Assembly: GCA_016787705.1 (NCBI GenBank)
Contig: JAEUTP010000015.1
Location: 124,001-188,000 of the forward strand
Direction of reading: 5' to 3'
From: Bacteroidia bacterium
GTDB taxonomy: Bacteria > Bacteroidota > Bacteroidia > B-17B0 > Aurantibacillaceae
DNA length: 64,000 bases
The notes under the pieces were generated by a model. The model was not told where the DNA came from, did no database searches, and saw only the letters and a program-made list of their open reading frames with translations. Each line of letters opens with the position of its first letter. The first letter of the stretch is position 1. The translations under genes and the position numbers were made by a program. Of this stretch, positions 8,152 to 16,288 are shown one piece after another.

Positions 8152-10271
8152 TGAAAAACGGTTTATTGATACTTCTTTTTTTCTCTTTTTCGTGTTTTTC
8201 TCAAAACCAAAGAAAAATAGATAGTCTTTTAAAAGTTGCGGAAACCGCAAATGATACAACAAAGCTGCATTGCTATAATATGATCTCCACGCTCTACCAG
8301 GGCAATGATAATGAAAAGATAAAAGAATATGGTATTAAGATCCTGGAGCTCGCAACACGCATCAATAACAAAAAATACATAGCCGCGGCGTATTTAAAAC
8401 TTGGCGTTTATTTTTATTTTAAAAGCAATTATGACAGTGCTGCCGCTAATTTCAATAAAGCGGTATTGCTTTCAAAAGTGGCAAACAACCTCTTGGTTGA
8501 GGCAGATGCACATCAAAATTTAGGCATCATGTTTTCTGACAGGTCTGAATTTCAAAAGGCAATAAGCGAACTTATTCTCGCTCAAAAAATACATGTGCAA
8601 TTAAAGAATAAAAAAAATACGGCAAACATAAAAAACAACATAGCGGTAATGTACATACGCCAAAAAAATTACGCGCTTGCCGAAAAGCAAATTCTTGAGG
8701 CCATTGCCTTAACCGATACAACCAAGCAAAAAGGTTTATTAGGATATCCTTATTCAAACCTGGGTATAATTTATGTAGATAAGGAGCAACACATCAAAGC
8801 AACCGGTTATTATAAAAAAGCCTTGCGCGAATTTGAGTATACTTTCGATTTTTATGGTATGTCAGCATGCTATAATAATCTTTACCTGGCCTATATAAAT
8901 CAAAACAAAATTGATTCGGCAATTATTTATAATAACAAATTAAAATCCGTTTCAAAAAAACAAAAAGATATTGGAAATGATTTTTTAAGCAACTTAAATT
9001 TTGAGATCACTTATCAGCGGTTTAAGAAAAACCCTGTTTTGGCAAAATGCTATTTAGACAGCATGCGATTAGTATTGCATATTATAAATAAGCCAGAAAA
9101 CAACGTTGCATTTTACCAGGAGCTGGCAACATACAATTTTTTATATGGCAATGCTGATACAGGACATTTTTATATGGATAAATTTTTAACGCTTAAGGAT
9201 TCTATCACTTCGGGTGAAAATGCATTTATAACGAGCGAGCTTCAAACTAAATACGAAAGCGAAAAAAAAGATCTTGAACTAAAACAAACAAACTCAGAGT
9301 TAAATTTGGAAGAGGAAAAGAATAAACGCAAAACAATTATTATTTGGTTAGGTACAGCCGCTCTGGGAGGCACATTGTTGTTTTTAATACTGGCCTTTGT
9401 AAATTACCGGCGTGCAAAAAAAGCAAACATAATTATTCAGAATCAAAATCTGATTTTAGAATTACAAAAAAAGGAAGTAGAATTACAAAAAAATTTGGTT
9501 GAAGAAAAACAAAACGAAATTATCTCTAGCATTAATTATGCACAACGCATCCAAAGTGCTGTTTTAACCGGAGAGGATGTTTGGAATAAGATCTCTAAAG
9601 AACACTTTATAATTTTTCAACCCCGCGATATTGTGAGCGGTGATTTTTATTGGGCGCATGTTTTATCAAACGGACGCGCTGTTTTTGCACTTGCAGATTG
9701 TACAGGGCATGGCGTGCCCGGTGGTTTTATGAGCATGCTGGGTAATAGTTTTTTAAACGAGTTGGTAGTTGAAAATAAATTATTTAAAGCAGATGAGATA
9801 TTAAACCGATTGCGTGATAAAGTAATTGCGGCATTGTATCAAAAAGGACAAACGCAGCAAAAAGACGGAATGGATATGGCCCTGTGTGTTTGGAATAAAA
9901 TGGATAACTCTTTGGAGTTTGCCGGAGCCAACAACGCTTTGTATATAATTAGAGATAAACAATTATCCGAATACAAAGGCGATAAAATGCCAATAGGTTC
10001 GTACCTGGAAGAAAATAAAAAATTCGCCGCGCAAAAAATCATATTACAACCAAACGATATGATCTATTTAAGTACAGATGGTTTTTATGACCAGTTTGGC
10101 GGCGAAAAGGGAAAAAAATTCAAATCAAAACAGCTCGAAGAATTATTGGTTGAGGTTTCGACGGTATCGGTTGAAGAACAAAAACAAGTTCTTATAAGCT
10201 CTTTTGCAAGATGGAAAAAGCAATTTGAACAAACCGATGATGTAAGCTTAATAGGTATAAGAGTAATTTAA
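8148..10271 (+). CDS. TPR protein with C-terminal SpoIIE/PP2C phosphatase domain
   Basis: 707 aa. A signal peptide (about 1-19, ending CFSQ) precedes tetratricopeptide repeats over about residues 40-330. One transmembrane helix (about 395-418) and a coiled-coil linker (about 425-455) follow. The C-terminal SpoIIE-type serine phosphatase domain (about 460-707) contains ADCTGHGVPGGFMSMLG and STDGFYDQFGG, which carry its metal-binding aspartates. The topology implies a periplasmic TPR sensor coupled to a cytoplasmic phosphatase. In this phylum such proteins usually act in partner-switching or stress signalling; the substrate here is unknown. It starts inside the radA stop (ATGA). Confidence 0.9.
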   Translation: MMKNGLLILLFFSFSCFSQNQRKIDSLLKVAETANDTTKLHCYNMISTLYQGNDNEKIKEYGIKILELATRINNKKYIAAAYLKLGVYFYFKSNYDSAAANFNKAVLLSKVANNLLVEADAHQNLGIMFSDRSEFQKAISELILAQKIHVQLKNKKNTANIKNNIAVMYIRQKNYALAEKQILEAIALTDTTKQKGLLGYPYSNLGIIYVDKEQHIKATGYYKKALREFEYTFDFYGMSACYNNLYLAYINQNKIDSAIIYNNKLKSVSKKQKDIGNDFLSNLNFEITYQRFKKNPVLAKCYLDSMRLVLHIINKPENNVAFYQELATYNFLYGNADTGHFYMDKFLTLKDSITSGENAFITSELQTKYESEKKDLELKQTNSELNLEEEKNKRKTIIIWLGTAALGGTLLFLILAFVNYRRAKKANIIIQNQNLILELQKKEVELQKNLVEEKQNEIISSINYAQRIQSAVLTGEDVWNKISKEHFIIFQPRDIVSGDFYWAHVLSNGRAVFALADCTGHGVPGGFMSMLGNSFLNELVVENKLFKADEILNRLRDKVIAALYQKGQTQQKDGMDMALCVWNKMDNSLEFAGANNALYIIRDKQLSEYKGDKMPIGSYLEENKKFAAQKIILQPNDMIYLSTDGFYDQFGGEKGKKFKSKQLEELLVEVSTVSVEEQKQVLISSFARWKKQFEQTDDVSLIGIRVI

Positions 10272-10281
10272 ACAAACTAAC

Positions 10282-11058
10282 ATGAAAAACAAATGTGTTC
10301 TGGCTATCTTCACCTTAATTTTTATCTCGCAACAAATTAGCGGGCAGTTAAAACCCGTTGCTTATGTTGATGGTACGCAAAAGCTAAATGGACAATTAGC
10401 AATACCAAAAAACACCAATAAAAAGAAAGCAGGCGTTCTAATATTGCCGGCGTGGATGGGCATTGATGCAAATGCTAAGGAAAGAGCCGAAACTCTCGCA
10501 AAAGAAGGTTATTATGCCTTTGTAGCCGATATTTATGGCGAAGGAAATTATCCGGAGGATAAAAAGAAAGCAGGAGAGCTTTCGGGATTTTATAAAAAAA
10601 ATGTAGCAGAGTATCACAAAAGAATAAAATTAGCTCTTGATGAATTAATAAAGAATGGTGCCGATGCAAATAACATTGTTGTGATTGGTTTTTGTTTTGG
10701 CGGCACGGGAGCATTAGAAGCAGCCAGGGCAAATATGGCTTTTAAAGGTGTTGTATCCTTTCACGGAGGCTTAGAGAGAGATACAGCGAGAGCTATTGAA
10801 CCAATAAACGCAAAAGTACTGGTGTGTCACGGTGCCGATGATTTTTTTGTACCGGACGCACAGATCAAATCGTTCCAAAACGAAATGCGTAAAGCCAAAG
10901 CAGATTGGGAAATGATTTATTATGCCAATGCCGTACACGCGTTTACCGATAAAGCCGCAGGTGCTGATAATTCAAAAGGCACTGCTTATAATGAAAAAGC
11001 CGCAACGCGTTCGTGGGAGCGTATGCTTGTGTTTTTAAAAGAAGTATTTGGTTTATAA
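10282..11058 (+). CDS. Dienelactone hydrolase family protein, exported
   Basis: 258 aa. The N-terminus is a signal peptide ending ISGQ (about residue 21), so the enzyme is probably periplasmic. The alpha/beta-hydrolase fold shows the dienelactone-hydrolase triad: nucleophile Cys in GFCFGG (about 137), Asp in HGADDFF (about 185) and His in AVHAFTD (about 219). The family hydrolyses lactone or ester bonds; the true substrate is unknown. It starts 10 bp after the SpoIIE-type gene and converges with the amidase 7 bp beyond its stop. Confidence 0.88.
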   Translation: MKNKCVLAIFTLIFISQQISGQLKPVAYVDGTQKLNGQLAIPKNTNKKKAGVLILPAWMGIDANAKERAETLAKEGYYAFVADIYGEGNYPEDKKKAGELSGFYKKNVAEYHKRIKLALDELIKNGADANNIVVIGFCFGGTGALEAARANMAFKGVVSFHGGLERDTARAIEPINAKVLVCHGADDFFVPDAQIKSFQNEMRKAKADWEMIYYANAVHAFTDKAAGADNSKGTAYNEKAATRSWERMLVFLKEVFGL

Positions 11059-11065
11059 AATAAAA

Positions 11066-12592
11066 CTATTGTGAAACTAATTTTCTCGCTTCATTAAGAT
11101 CCATACGCTCACCGTTTTTCATGGCAATTACAAAACAATCTTTAAAGCCTTTTTCGCGTAATTGATTTTGGTGGTTGATGGCATCTTTTATTTGCGTAAA
11201 ATTACCTGATGTATATTTTAAAACATTTTTTGCTTTGTAATACGAACCGTTTATAACAGTGCTGAATTTTTCCTGCTTTAAATTTAATTCTGTTTCGCTA
11301 CTTGCAAATTGTACTTTAAAAACGATCTCGGTCTTATCAGCAGTTACGGCATTATTTTTTTCCTTCTCTTTTTCTAATTTTTCCTTTTCTGCTTTTTCGC
11401 GCGCTTCTTTTTCCTTTTTTTCTTTCTCTTTCAATTCTTTTTCTCTCTGCTCTTTTTTAAACTTCTCTGCAATTTCTTTTGCGCTGGCAGCAGTATCAAT
11501 CTTTAATTCTTTGGGTTTTGTTGTGTCTTTTAAAACAATGTTAGTGTATTTGCCGTCGTCTACTTTTTCTTTCTCCTTTTCTTTTACATCTTCTTTCTTC
11601 TCATCATCTTCATCATCCTCATCTATCTTTTTTTGCCCCGGAATATTTCCGGCTTTTATGTTTTCATTCTCTAATGGTTCCTGATTCTCAATATCATCAT
11701 TGTATTCTTTTTTTGTTCCCTCCACATCATCTTTATATTTTCTTAAGCCCCTAAAAAGAGCTTTGGCTAAATATTCCTGTCCTTTGGTGCTGCCTAAAAA
11801 GGTTTCTTCCAAAGGGTTTGTTAAATAGCCTATCTCTGTTAAAATGCTAGGCATAGCAGTTCTCCAAAGCACCCAAATACTTTGGCGGTGTACACCTTTA
11901 TCAATACGCCCTGCTTTTTTGGTATATTCATCTTGTATTTTAACGGCAAGGTTGGCGCTTTGTATCACATAAGCGCTTGTATAATTACTCATAATAATAT
12001 AACTCTCTTCACTCTCTGGATCAAAGCCCGCGTACTTTTTTTCGTAATCATCTTCCAGCAAAATAGCAGAGTTCTCTCGTGTGGCTACTTTCATTTTGCC
12101 TTCTTCGTTTTTTAAACCCATTACATAGGTTTCTGTTCCAAAAGGCACAGGGTTTGGTTTTTCAACTACAACGTATTTTCCTTTTTTATTTTTATAAACT
12201 TTTGCGCGCTTTTTACCAGTTTTAGGATCTTTGATCATTACCGCTTTACCGGCCGCGTTACAATGAATTGAAATAAAAAGATCGGCCTTTGCTTTATTTG
12301 CAATTTGCGCGCGGTCTTCCAACTCTACAAACACATCTGTAGTGCGTGTATAAATTACCTTAACATCTTTTAAATTTTCTTCAATTAATTTGCCCAGTTT
12401 TAAAGCTACAGCTAACGAAACATCTTTTTCTTTATGCGTAACACCACTGCAGCCGGGGTCTTTACCACCATGGCCAGGATCAATAACAATTACTTTAATG
12501 CTGTTACTTTTATCTTTTTTGAAATGTGTAAAAGCGCCAAACAGCCCAATAACACATGCAAGAAAGGCAAAATATTTTAATTTTTTAACCAT
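11066..12592 (-). CDS. N-acetylmuramoyl-L-alanine amidase (Amidase_3) with charged linker and SPOR-like end
   Basis: 508 aa from the ATG at 12592. An in-frame ATG at 12622 would add ten residues before what looks like a proper signal/anchor segment (MVKKLKYFAFLACVIG), so I chose the downstream start. The Amidase_3 domain has zinc and catalytic motifs DPGHGGKD, ISIHCNA and ILTEIGYLTN. It cleaves the amide bond between MurNAc and the stem peptide. A long Lys/Glu-rich linker (about residues 300-420) follows, then a C-terminal module resembling a SPOR peptidoglycan-binding domain (FKVQFASS...). A large insertion between the two amidase motifs is typical of Bacteroidota enzymes. It is divergent from lptD. 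Confidence 0.9.
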   Translation of the reverse strand: MVKKLKYFAFLACVIGLFGAFTHFKKDKSNSIKVIVIDPGHGGKDPGCSGVTHKEKDVSLAVALKLGKLIEENLKDVKVIYTRTTDVFVELEDRAQIANKAKADLFISIHCNAAGKAVMIKDPKTGKKRAKVYKNKKGKYVVVEKPNPVPFGTETYVMGLKNEEGKMKVATRENSAILLEDDYEKKYAGFDPESEESYIIMSNYTSAYVIQSANLAVKIQDEYTKKAGRIDKGVHRQSIWVLWRTAMPSILTEIGYLTNPLEETFLGSTKGQEYLAKALFRGLRKYKDDVEGTKKEYNDDIENQEPLENENIKAGNIPGQKKIDEDDEDDEKKEDVKEKEKEKVDDGKYTNIVLKDTTKPKELKIDTAASAKEIAEKFKKEQREKELKEKEKKEKEAREKAEKEKLEKEKEKNNAVTADKTEIVFKVQFASSETELNLKQEKFSTVINGSYYKAKNVLKYTSGNFTQIKDAINHQNQLREKGFKDCFVIAMKNGERMDLNEARKLVSQ

Positions 12593-12631
12593 ATCCAATA
12601 ATAAATACCTATGCAATACCATAAAGTATTG

Positions 12632-12639
12632 TAGCTTTG
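12632..12639 (+). promoter_or_regulatory. lptD promoter, -7 element TAGCTTTG
   Basis: The site is an exact TAnnTTTG match in the 86-bp divergent gap between the amidase and lptD, 39 bp before the TTG start at 12679. No clear -33 TTTG is seen. Confidence 0.4.
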
Positions 12640-12678
12640 TAAACTTGCATTGGTTGGAATAAATTTATCCCATTCGGC

Positions 12679-15237
12679 TTGATAAAACTGCAACATAAAA
12701 AACTAGTTTTCTTCTTTGCCTTGTTAATATCTTTGGTTATTAACACGTTAAAAGCACAAACACCCCAAAAAGATACGTTAACAAATGTTATTTCCGATAC
12801 TGTTGTAACTGTTGATCCTGCCACTGACAATGAATTACTGCAGGACCCTATTATTTATTCTGCCACCGATAGCGCCGTTTTTTTAAGCTCGCGCAAGCAG
12901 GTATTTCTTTATGGTAAAGCTAAAGTAGAGTTTGGCGATATGAACCTGGAGGCTGAATTTATTGAAATAGATTATTCAACCAATATTGTAAAGGCTTATG
13001 GCAAAAAAGACAGTCTTGGCAAAAATGTAGGAAACCCAACATTTAAAGATGCTTCGCAGGAGATGAGCGCGGATACAATAAAATACAATTTAAAAACCAA
13101 GCGTGGTAAAATATATAATGCCTTAACAAAACAAGGCGAGTTGTTGGTTATTGGCAGCGAAATTAAAAAAGACAGCACCAATATCATTTACATGAAAGAT
13201 ATGAAGTGTATACCTTGCCAGTACAAGGATGCGAGAACGGTTTTCAGGGCCACCAGGGCAAAAATAATACCGGATGATAAAATAGTTACGGGCCCAATGT
13301 TCCTTGAAGTTGGCGGCGTGCCAACGCCTTTGGGATTGCCGTTTGGTTATTTCCCCAACTCTAAAAAGCAACACAATGGTATTTTGCTACCAACATTTGG
13401 TAATTCGACCACGCAAGGTTTTAACCTTCGTAATGGCGGCTTTTACTGGGCCATTAGCGATAAAACGGATATGATAATTCGTGGCGATATTTATGGTAAT
13501 GGCAGCTGGGGGCTTAACACGACCAATAATTATAATGTTTTGTATAAGGCGCTGGGCAATACTTACCTTGGTTATAGTCAGTTTAATATTGGTGATAAAG
13601 ACATACCAAAAACCTACAGCAAGCAAAAAGCTTATGAAGTAAGGTGGACGCATGCACAGGACAATAAAAGCAATCCTACGGTACGTTTTGGTGCCAATGT
13701 AAATTATGTAAAAAACCAAACCTACAACCGTATCAACGCCATTAACACAGGCGAATTTCTTCAGAACTCATTTCAATCGAATGTAAATTTTACAAAAACA
13801 TATAAATTAAGTTCGGTAAGCTTAAATGCAACGCATAGCCAAAACTCAATTTCAAAAAGAGTAGAAATGACTTTTCCTTCATTAACATTTAATATCAACC
13901 GTTTTTATCCATTCCGTAAAGAAGGAAAAGTAAAACAAAATGTGTTTGATAAAATTGGTGTTAACTATTTATTGGAAGCAAGAAATACTTTAAGTTGGAA
14001 AGATACCATTGGCGGCTTAGGAAATAACTTTTTAGATAGTTTGAAATATGGTGTAAAGCATTCCCTACCAATATCTACTAATTTTAATATGTTTAAATAC
14101 ATTACGGTTACGCCCGGTTTAAATTTAAGCTCGGTAATGTATACAAAAAGTATAAGCAAATATTTTTCTACCGCAGATACAAACGTTGGAAAAGTGTATA
14201 CACAAAACGTAAATGATTTTGTTACAGGTTATGACGCTAATTTTTCTACAGCATTTAATACAAAAGTATTTTTTGATTATATATTTAAAAAAGGAAAAGT
14301 ACAGCAAGTAAGGCATTTATTGATCCCAACATTATCTTACTTATACCGACCCGATTTTGGCGAAACACAATATGGTTTTTGGAAAAAAGTACAAGTGGAT
14401 ACAACAGGAAGAAATTTTCAAAACTATTCCGTTTTTGAACGGAGTATTTTTGGCGGCCCGGCTATTGGCGAACAAAACGCACTCTCTCTTAACCTAAGCA
14501 ATAATATTGAAGCAAAGCTAAAGCAAAAATCAGATACTGGCGTTACCTATTCAAAACGAACATTAATGCAAAACATAAGCCTAAGTGGTGCGTATAATTT
14601 TGCAGCAGATAGTTTTAATATGAGTCCAATAACTATTTCGGCACGCACCAAACTGTTTAAATATTTTGATGTGGTAGCCAATTCTACTTACGATGCGTAT
14701 GCATACGATGCCATCAACAAGCGCTCTATGAATAAATTTGCGTATAATGAGAGTGGAACATTAGCACGCTTAACCACCGCTAACTTTGCCGTAAACACAG
14801 CCTTTGGAAGCAATATGATAGAAGCGGCTAGAAAAACAAGACAAGCCCCAACACTTACTAATGGAGCAGAGCAGGGCGCTAAAAACGATCTTAATGCCAG
14901 CGAACAGCTCTCGTGGAATTTAAATATTTATTATAACCTTGCTTTATCAAATCCAGACAATAGAAAGTTACAGCCAACACAAACCTTAAATTTTAGCGGT
15001 GATATTACACCAACCAAGAACTGGAAAATTGGTGTAACAAGCGGTTACGATTTTACAAACCAAAAAGTAAGTTATACCAGCTTTAATATTTACCGCGATC
15101 TTAAATGCTGGGAAGCACGAATAGACTGGATCCCGTTCGGGCTTCGTAAAAGCTATAATCTTACCATTAATTTAAAAGCTTCAATGTTAAGTGATTTCAA
15201 AATTCCTAAGCGTAGCCCACCGATAGATAATTTTTAG
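12679..15237 (+). CDS. lptD: LptD-like LPS-assembly outer membrane protein
   Basis: 852 aa. The only plausible start between the upstream stop (12640) and the signal peptide is TTG at 12679, giving a leader that ends NTLKAQ. The N-terminal periplasmic OstA/LptA-like domain (about residues 50-210) has the family stretch EFGDMNLEAEFIEIDY and then ADTIKYNLKTKRGKIYN. The rest (about 230-852) is rich in alternating aromatic beta-strands of an outer-membrane barrel. The predicted role is inserting lipopolysaccharide into the outer leaflet. A CIPC pair (about residue 175) lies at the domain junction. Ordinary LptD needs LptE, which is not seen here. Confidence 0.85.
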   Translation: MIKLQHKKLVFFFALLISLVINTLKAQTPQKDTLTNVISDTVVTVDPATDNELLQDPIIYSATDSAVFLSSRKQVFLYGKAKVEFGDMNLEAEFIEIDYSTNIVKAYGKKDSLGKNVGNPTFKDASQEMSADTIKYNLKTKRGKIYNALTKQGELLVIGSEIKKDSTNIIYMKDMKCIPCQYKDARTVFRATRAKIIPDDKIVTGPMFLEVGGVPTPLGLPFGYFPNSKKQHNGILLPTFGNSTTQGFNLRNGGFYWAISDKTDMIIRGDIYGNGSWGLNTTNNYNVLYKALGNTYLGYSQFNIGDKDIPKTYSKQKAYEVRWTHAQDNKSNPTVRFGANVNYVKNQTYNRINAINTGEFLQNSFQSNVNFTKTYKLSSVSLNATHSQNSISKRVEMTFPSLTFNINRFYPFRKEGKVKQNVFDKIGVNYLLEARNTLSWKDTIGGLGNNFLDSLKYGVKHSLPISTNFNMFKYITVTPGLNLSSVMYTKSISKYFSTADTNVGKVYTQNVNDFVTGYDANFSTAFNTKVFFDYIFKKGKVQQVRHLLIPTLSYLYRPDFGETQYGFWKKVQVDTTGRNFQNYSVFERSIFGGPAIGEQNALSLNLSNNIEAKLKQKSDTGVTYSKRTLMQNISLSGAYNFAADSFNMSPITISARTKLFKYFDVVANSTYDAYAYDAINKRSMNKFAYNESGTLARLTTANFAVNTAFGSNMIEAARKTRQAPTLTNGAEQGAKNDLNASEQLSWNLNIYYNLALSNPDNRKLQPTQTLNFSGDITPTKNWKIGVTSGYDFTNQKVSYTSFNIYRDLKCWEARIDWIPFGLRKSYNLTINLKASMLSDFKIPKRSPPIDNF

Positions 15238-15251
15238 AACAAAGTACCCTG

Positions 15252-15269
15252 TCCCGATAGCTATCGGGA
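15252..15269. repeat. Perfect 18-bp palindrome (REP-like), copy 1
   Basis: The arms TCCCGATAG/CTATCGGGA form a perfect palindrome just after lptD. The same outer arms with a different centre recur at 55641. A second hairpin (arms 15282-15288 and 15300-15306, TGATGGT/ACCATCA) sits just downstream. There is no U tract, so it is not an obvious intrinsic terminator. Confidence 0.65.
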
Positions 15270-15318
15270 TGTCGAAAGGAATGATGGTTCGGCAAACTCA
15301 CCATCACAGACAAGAATA

Positions 15319-15534
15319 TCACATTTTCTCAAATCTATTCACCGTTTTTCCATCAATAAGAATGGTTTCAGTAAACATACTTAAAGGTCTTACCCATAAA
15401 TTCTCGCCTTCTTTTTGGTAAGTAGCTTTGTACACAACTAATTTTTCTAACGTTTCGCTGTGTGCAGCAATACCAATTACTTCATAAACTTTGCCTTTGT
15501 AGTGTTTGTATAAACCGGGCAATACGTTTTCCAT
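15319..15534 (-). CDS. DUF1653 domain protein
   Basis: 71 aa. The whole protein matches DUF1653: PGLYKHYKGKVYEVIGIA, then HSETLEKLVVYKA, and WVRPLSMFTETI near the end. This family of compact beta-rich proteins has no established function. There is no signal peptide. It is downstream of the NTF2-like gene (20-bp gap, same strand) and convergent with lptD. Confidence 0.88.
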   Translation of the reverse strand: MENVLPGLYKHYKGKVYEVIGIAAHSETLEKLVVYKATYQKEGENLWVRPLSMFTETILIDGKTVNRFEKM

Positions 15535-15554
15535 CTTCCCTTTTCCGTTTTACA

Positions 15555-15983
15555 TTAACTCGTATGATCAGCCACAATAACCCATTTATTATCTATTTTT
15601 TTCCAAAGCAAAGTAAAATGCCCGCCACTTTGCTTCTCTTTATCCAGCTCCCATTTACCAATTACATAAACACTTGTTTTAGATAATTGTTCCATTGAAA
15701 GAATGGTAAATTTTAAAGTGCCCATTGCCGTTTTATCCGGATAGCCCTTAATGTAATTATCCAGTGTTTTTTGCCAGCCATAGGTTAGGCCTTTGCTACC
15801 AATAAATTTAAGGCTGTCACTTTTCCAGTAAAAGCTCATAAAGCCTTGTATGTCGCCATGGTTCCACGCTAATTCCTGAGCCGACATAATGTTTGATACT
15901 GTTTTAAGATCGCCCTTAAGGTCTTTTTGTGCAAAAGAACAAAGGCAACAAATGGTAAAAAGTACAGATACAGCTTTTCTCAT
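15555..15983 (-). CDS. Exported NTF2/SnoaL-like (DUF4440-type) protein
   Basis: 142 aa. A signal peptide ends at about residue 19 (LCSFAQ). The mature part has the DUF4440 pattern of the NTF2-like fold: QELAWNHGDIQGFMSFYW near the start, GLTYGWQKTLDNY in the middle, and SGGHFTLLWKKIDNKWVIV with DHTS at the end. Such proteins bind or isomerise small molecules, but no specific activity can be assigned. It is the first gene of a probable two-gene unit with the DUF1653 gene. Confidence 0.85.
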   Translation of the reverse strand: MRKAVSVLFTICCLCSFAQKDLKGDLKTVSNIMSAQELAWNHGDIQGFMSFYWKSDSLKFIGSKGLTYGWQKTLDNYIKGYPDKTAMGTLKFTILSMEQLSKTSVYVIGKWELDKEKQSGGHFTLLWKKIDNKWVIVADHTS

Positions 15984-15985
15984 AC

Positions 15986-16016
15986 TTGTAAAATTACATA
16001 TTTTGTATTATCTTTA
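15986..16016 (+). promoter_or_regulatory. metH promoter (TTG-N20-TATCTTTA)
   Basis: A -33 TTG (15986-15988) and a -7-like TATCTTTA (16009-16016) are separated by 20 bp, close to the Bacteroidota spacing. Transcription would begin near 16022, about 13 bp before the riboswitch P1 stem. Confidence 0.5.
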
Positions 16017-16033
16017 CCGCCAGTTCTTTAAAA

Positions 16034-16200
16034 CACTTATTAAGAAAAGCAGAGGGAAACGCCCGTTGAAGCTTTACCAACCCTAGTATTTAATTAAAAA
16101 TTAAAAATTAGAGATTTAAAATATCTATAATCTTTAATTTATAATCTTTAATTCTTTAAAAGAAGGTGGGAATTCGTCTCGTTAAACGAGAAAAATAAGT
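16034..16200 (+). promoter_or_regulatory. SAM-I (S-box) riboswitch
   Basis: The 305-bp gap before metH has the SAM-I layout. P1 arms ACTTAT (16035-16040) and ATAAGT (16195-16200) close the domain. After P1 come AAGA and P2 with GAGGGAAACGCCC, then the conserved GAAGC...CCAACC that forms the kink-turn and pseudoknot region. An unusually long AT-rich P3 runs over about 16085-16165. The AAGGTGGGAATTC core block follows, with P4 as a TCTCGT/ACGAGA hairpin (16177-16191). It sits directly before an intrinsic terminator and metH, so SAM binding should switch transcription off. Confidence 0.85.
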
Positions 16201-16243
16201 CGGAAACATTAGTTAAACATTTTATAAAACAAGCATAAAAACT

Positions 16244-16276
16244 AATCCCTTCCGGTAAACGTGAAGGGATTTTTTA
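16244..16276 (+). terminator. Riboswitch expression-platform terminator
   Basis: The stem AATCCCTTC (16244-16252) / GAAGGGATT (16263-16271) has a 10-nt loop and is followed by a T run, 13 bp before the metH ATG. An upstream ATTAGTT (about 16209-16215) can pair with AACTAAT (about 16240-16246), overlapping the terminator's 5' arm. This is a possible antiterminator. Confidence 0.85.
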
Positions 16277-16288
16277 TTTTAAACGTAT

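Noticed and set aside
11340..11640. Possible tandem repeat in the amidase region
   Set aside because: The repeated look comes from Lys/Glu codons of a charged linker, with no fixed period.
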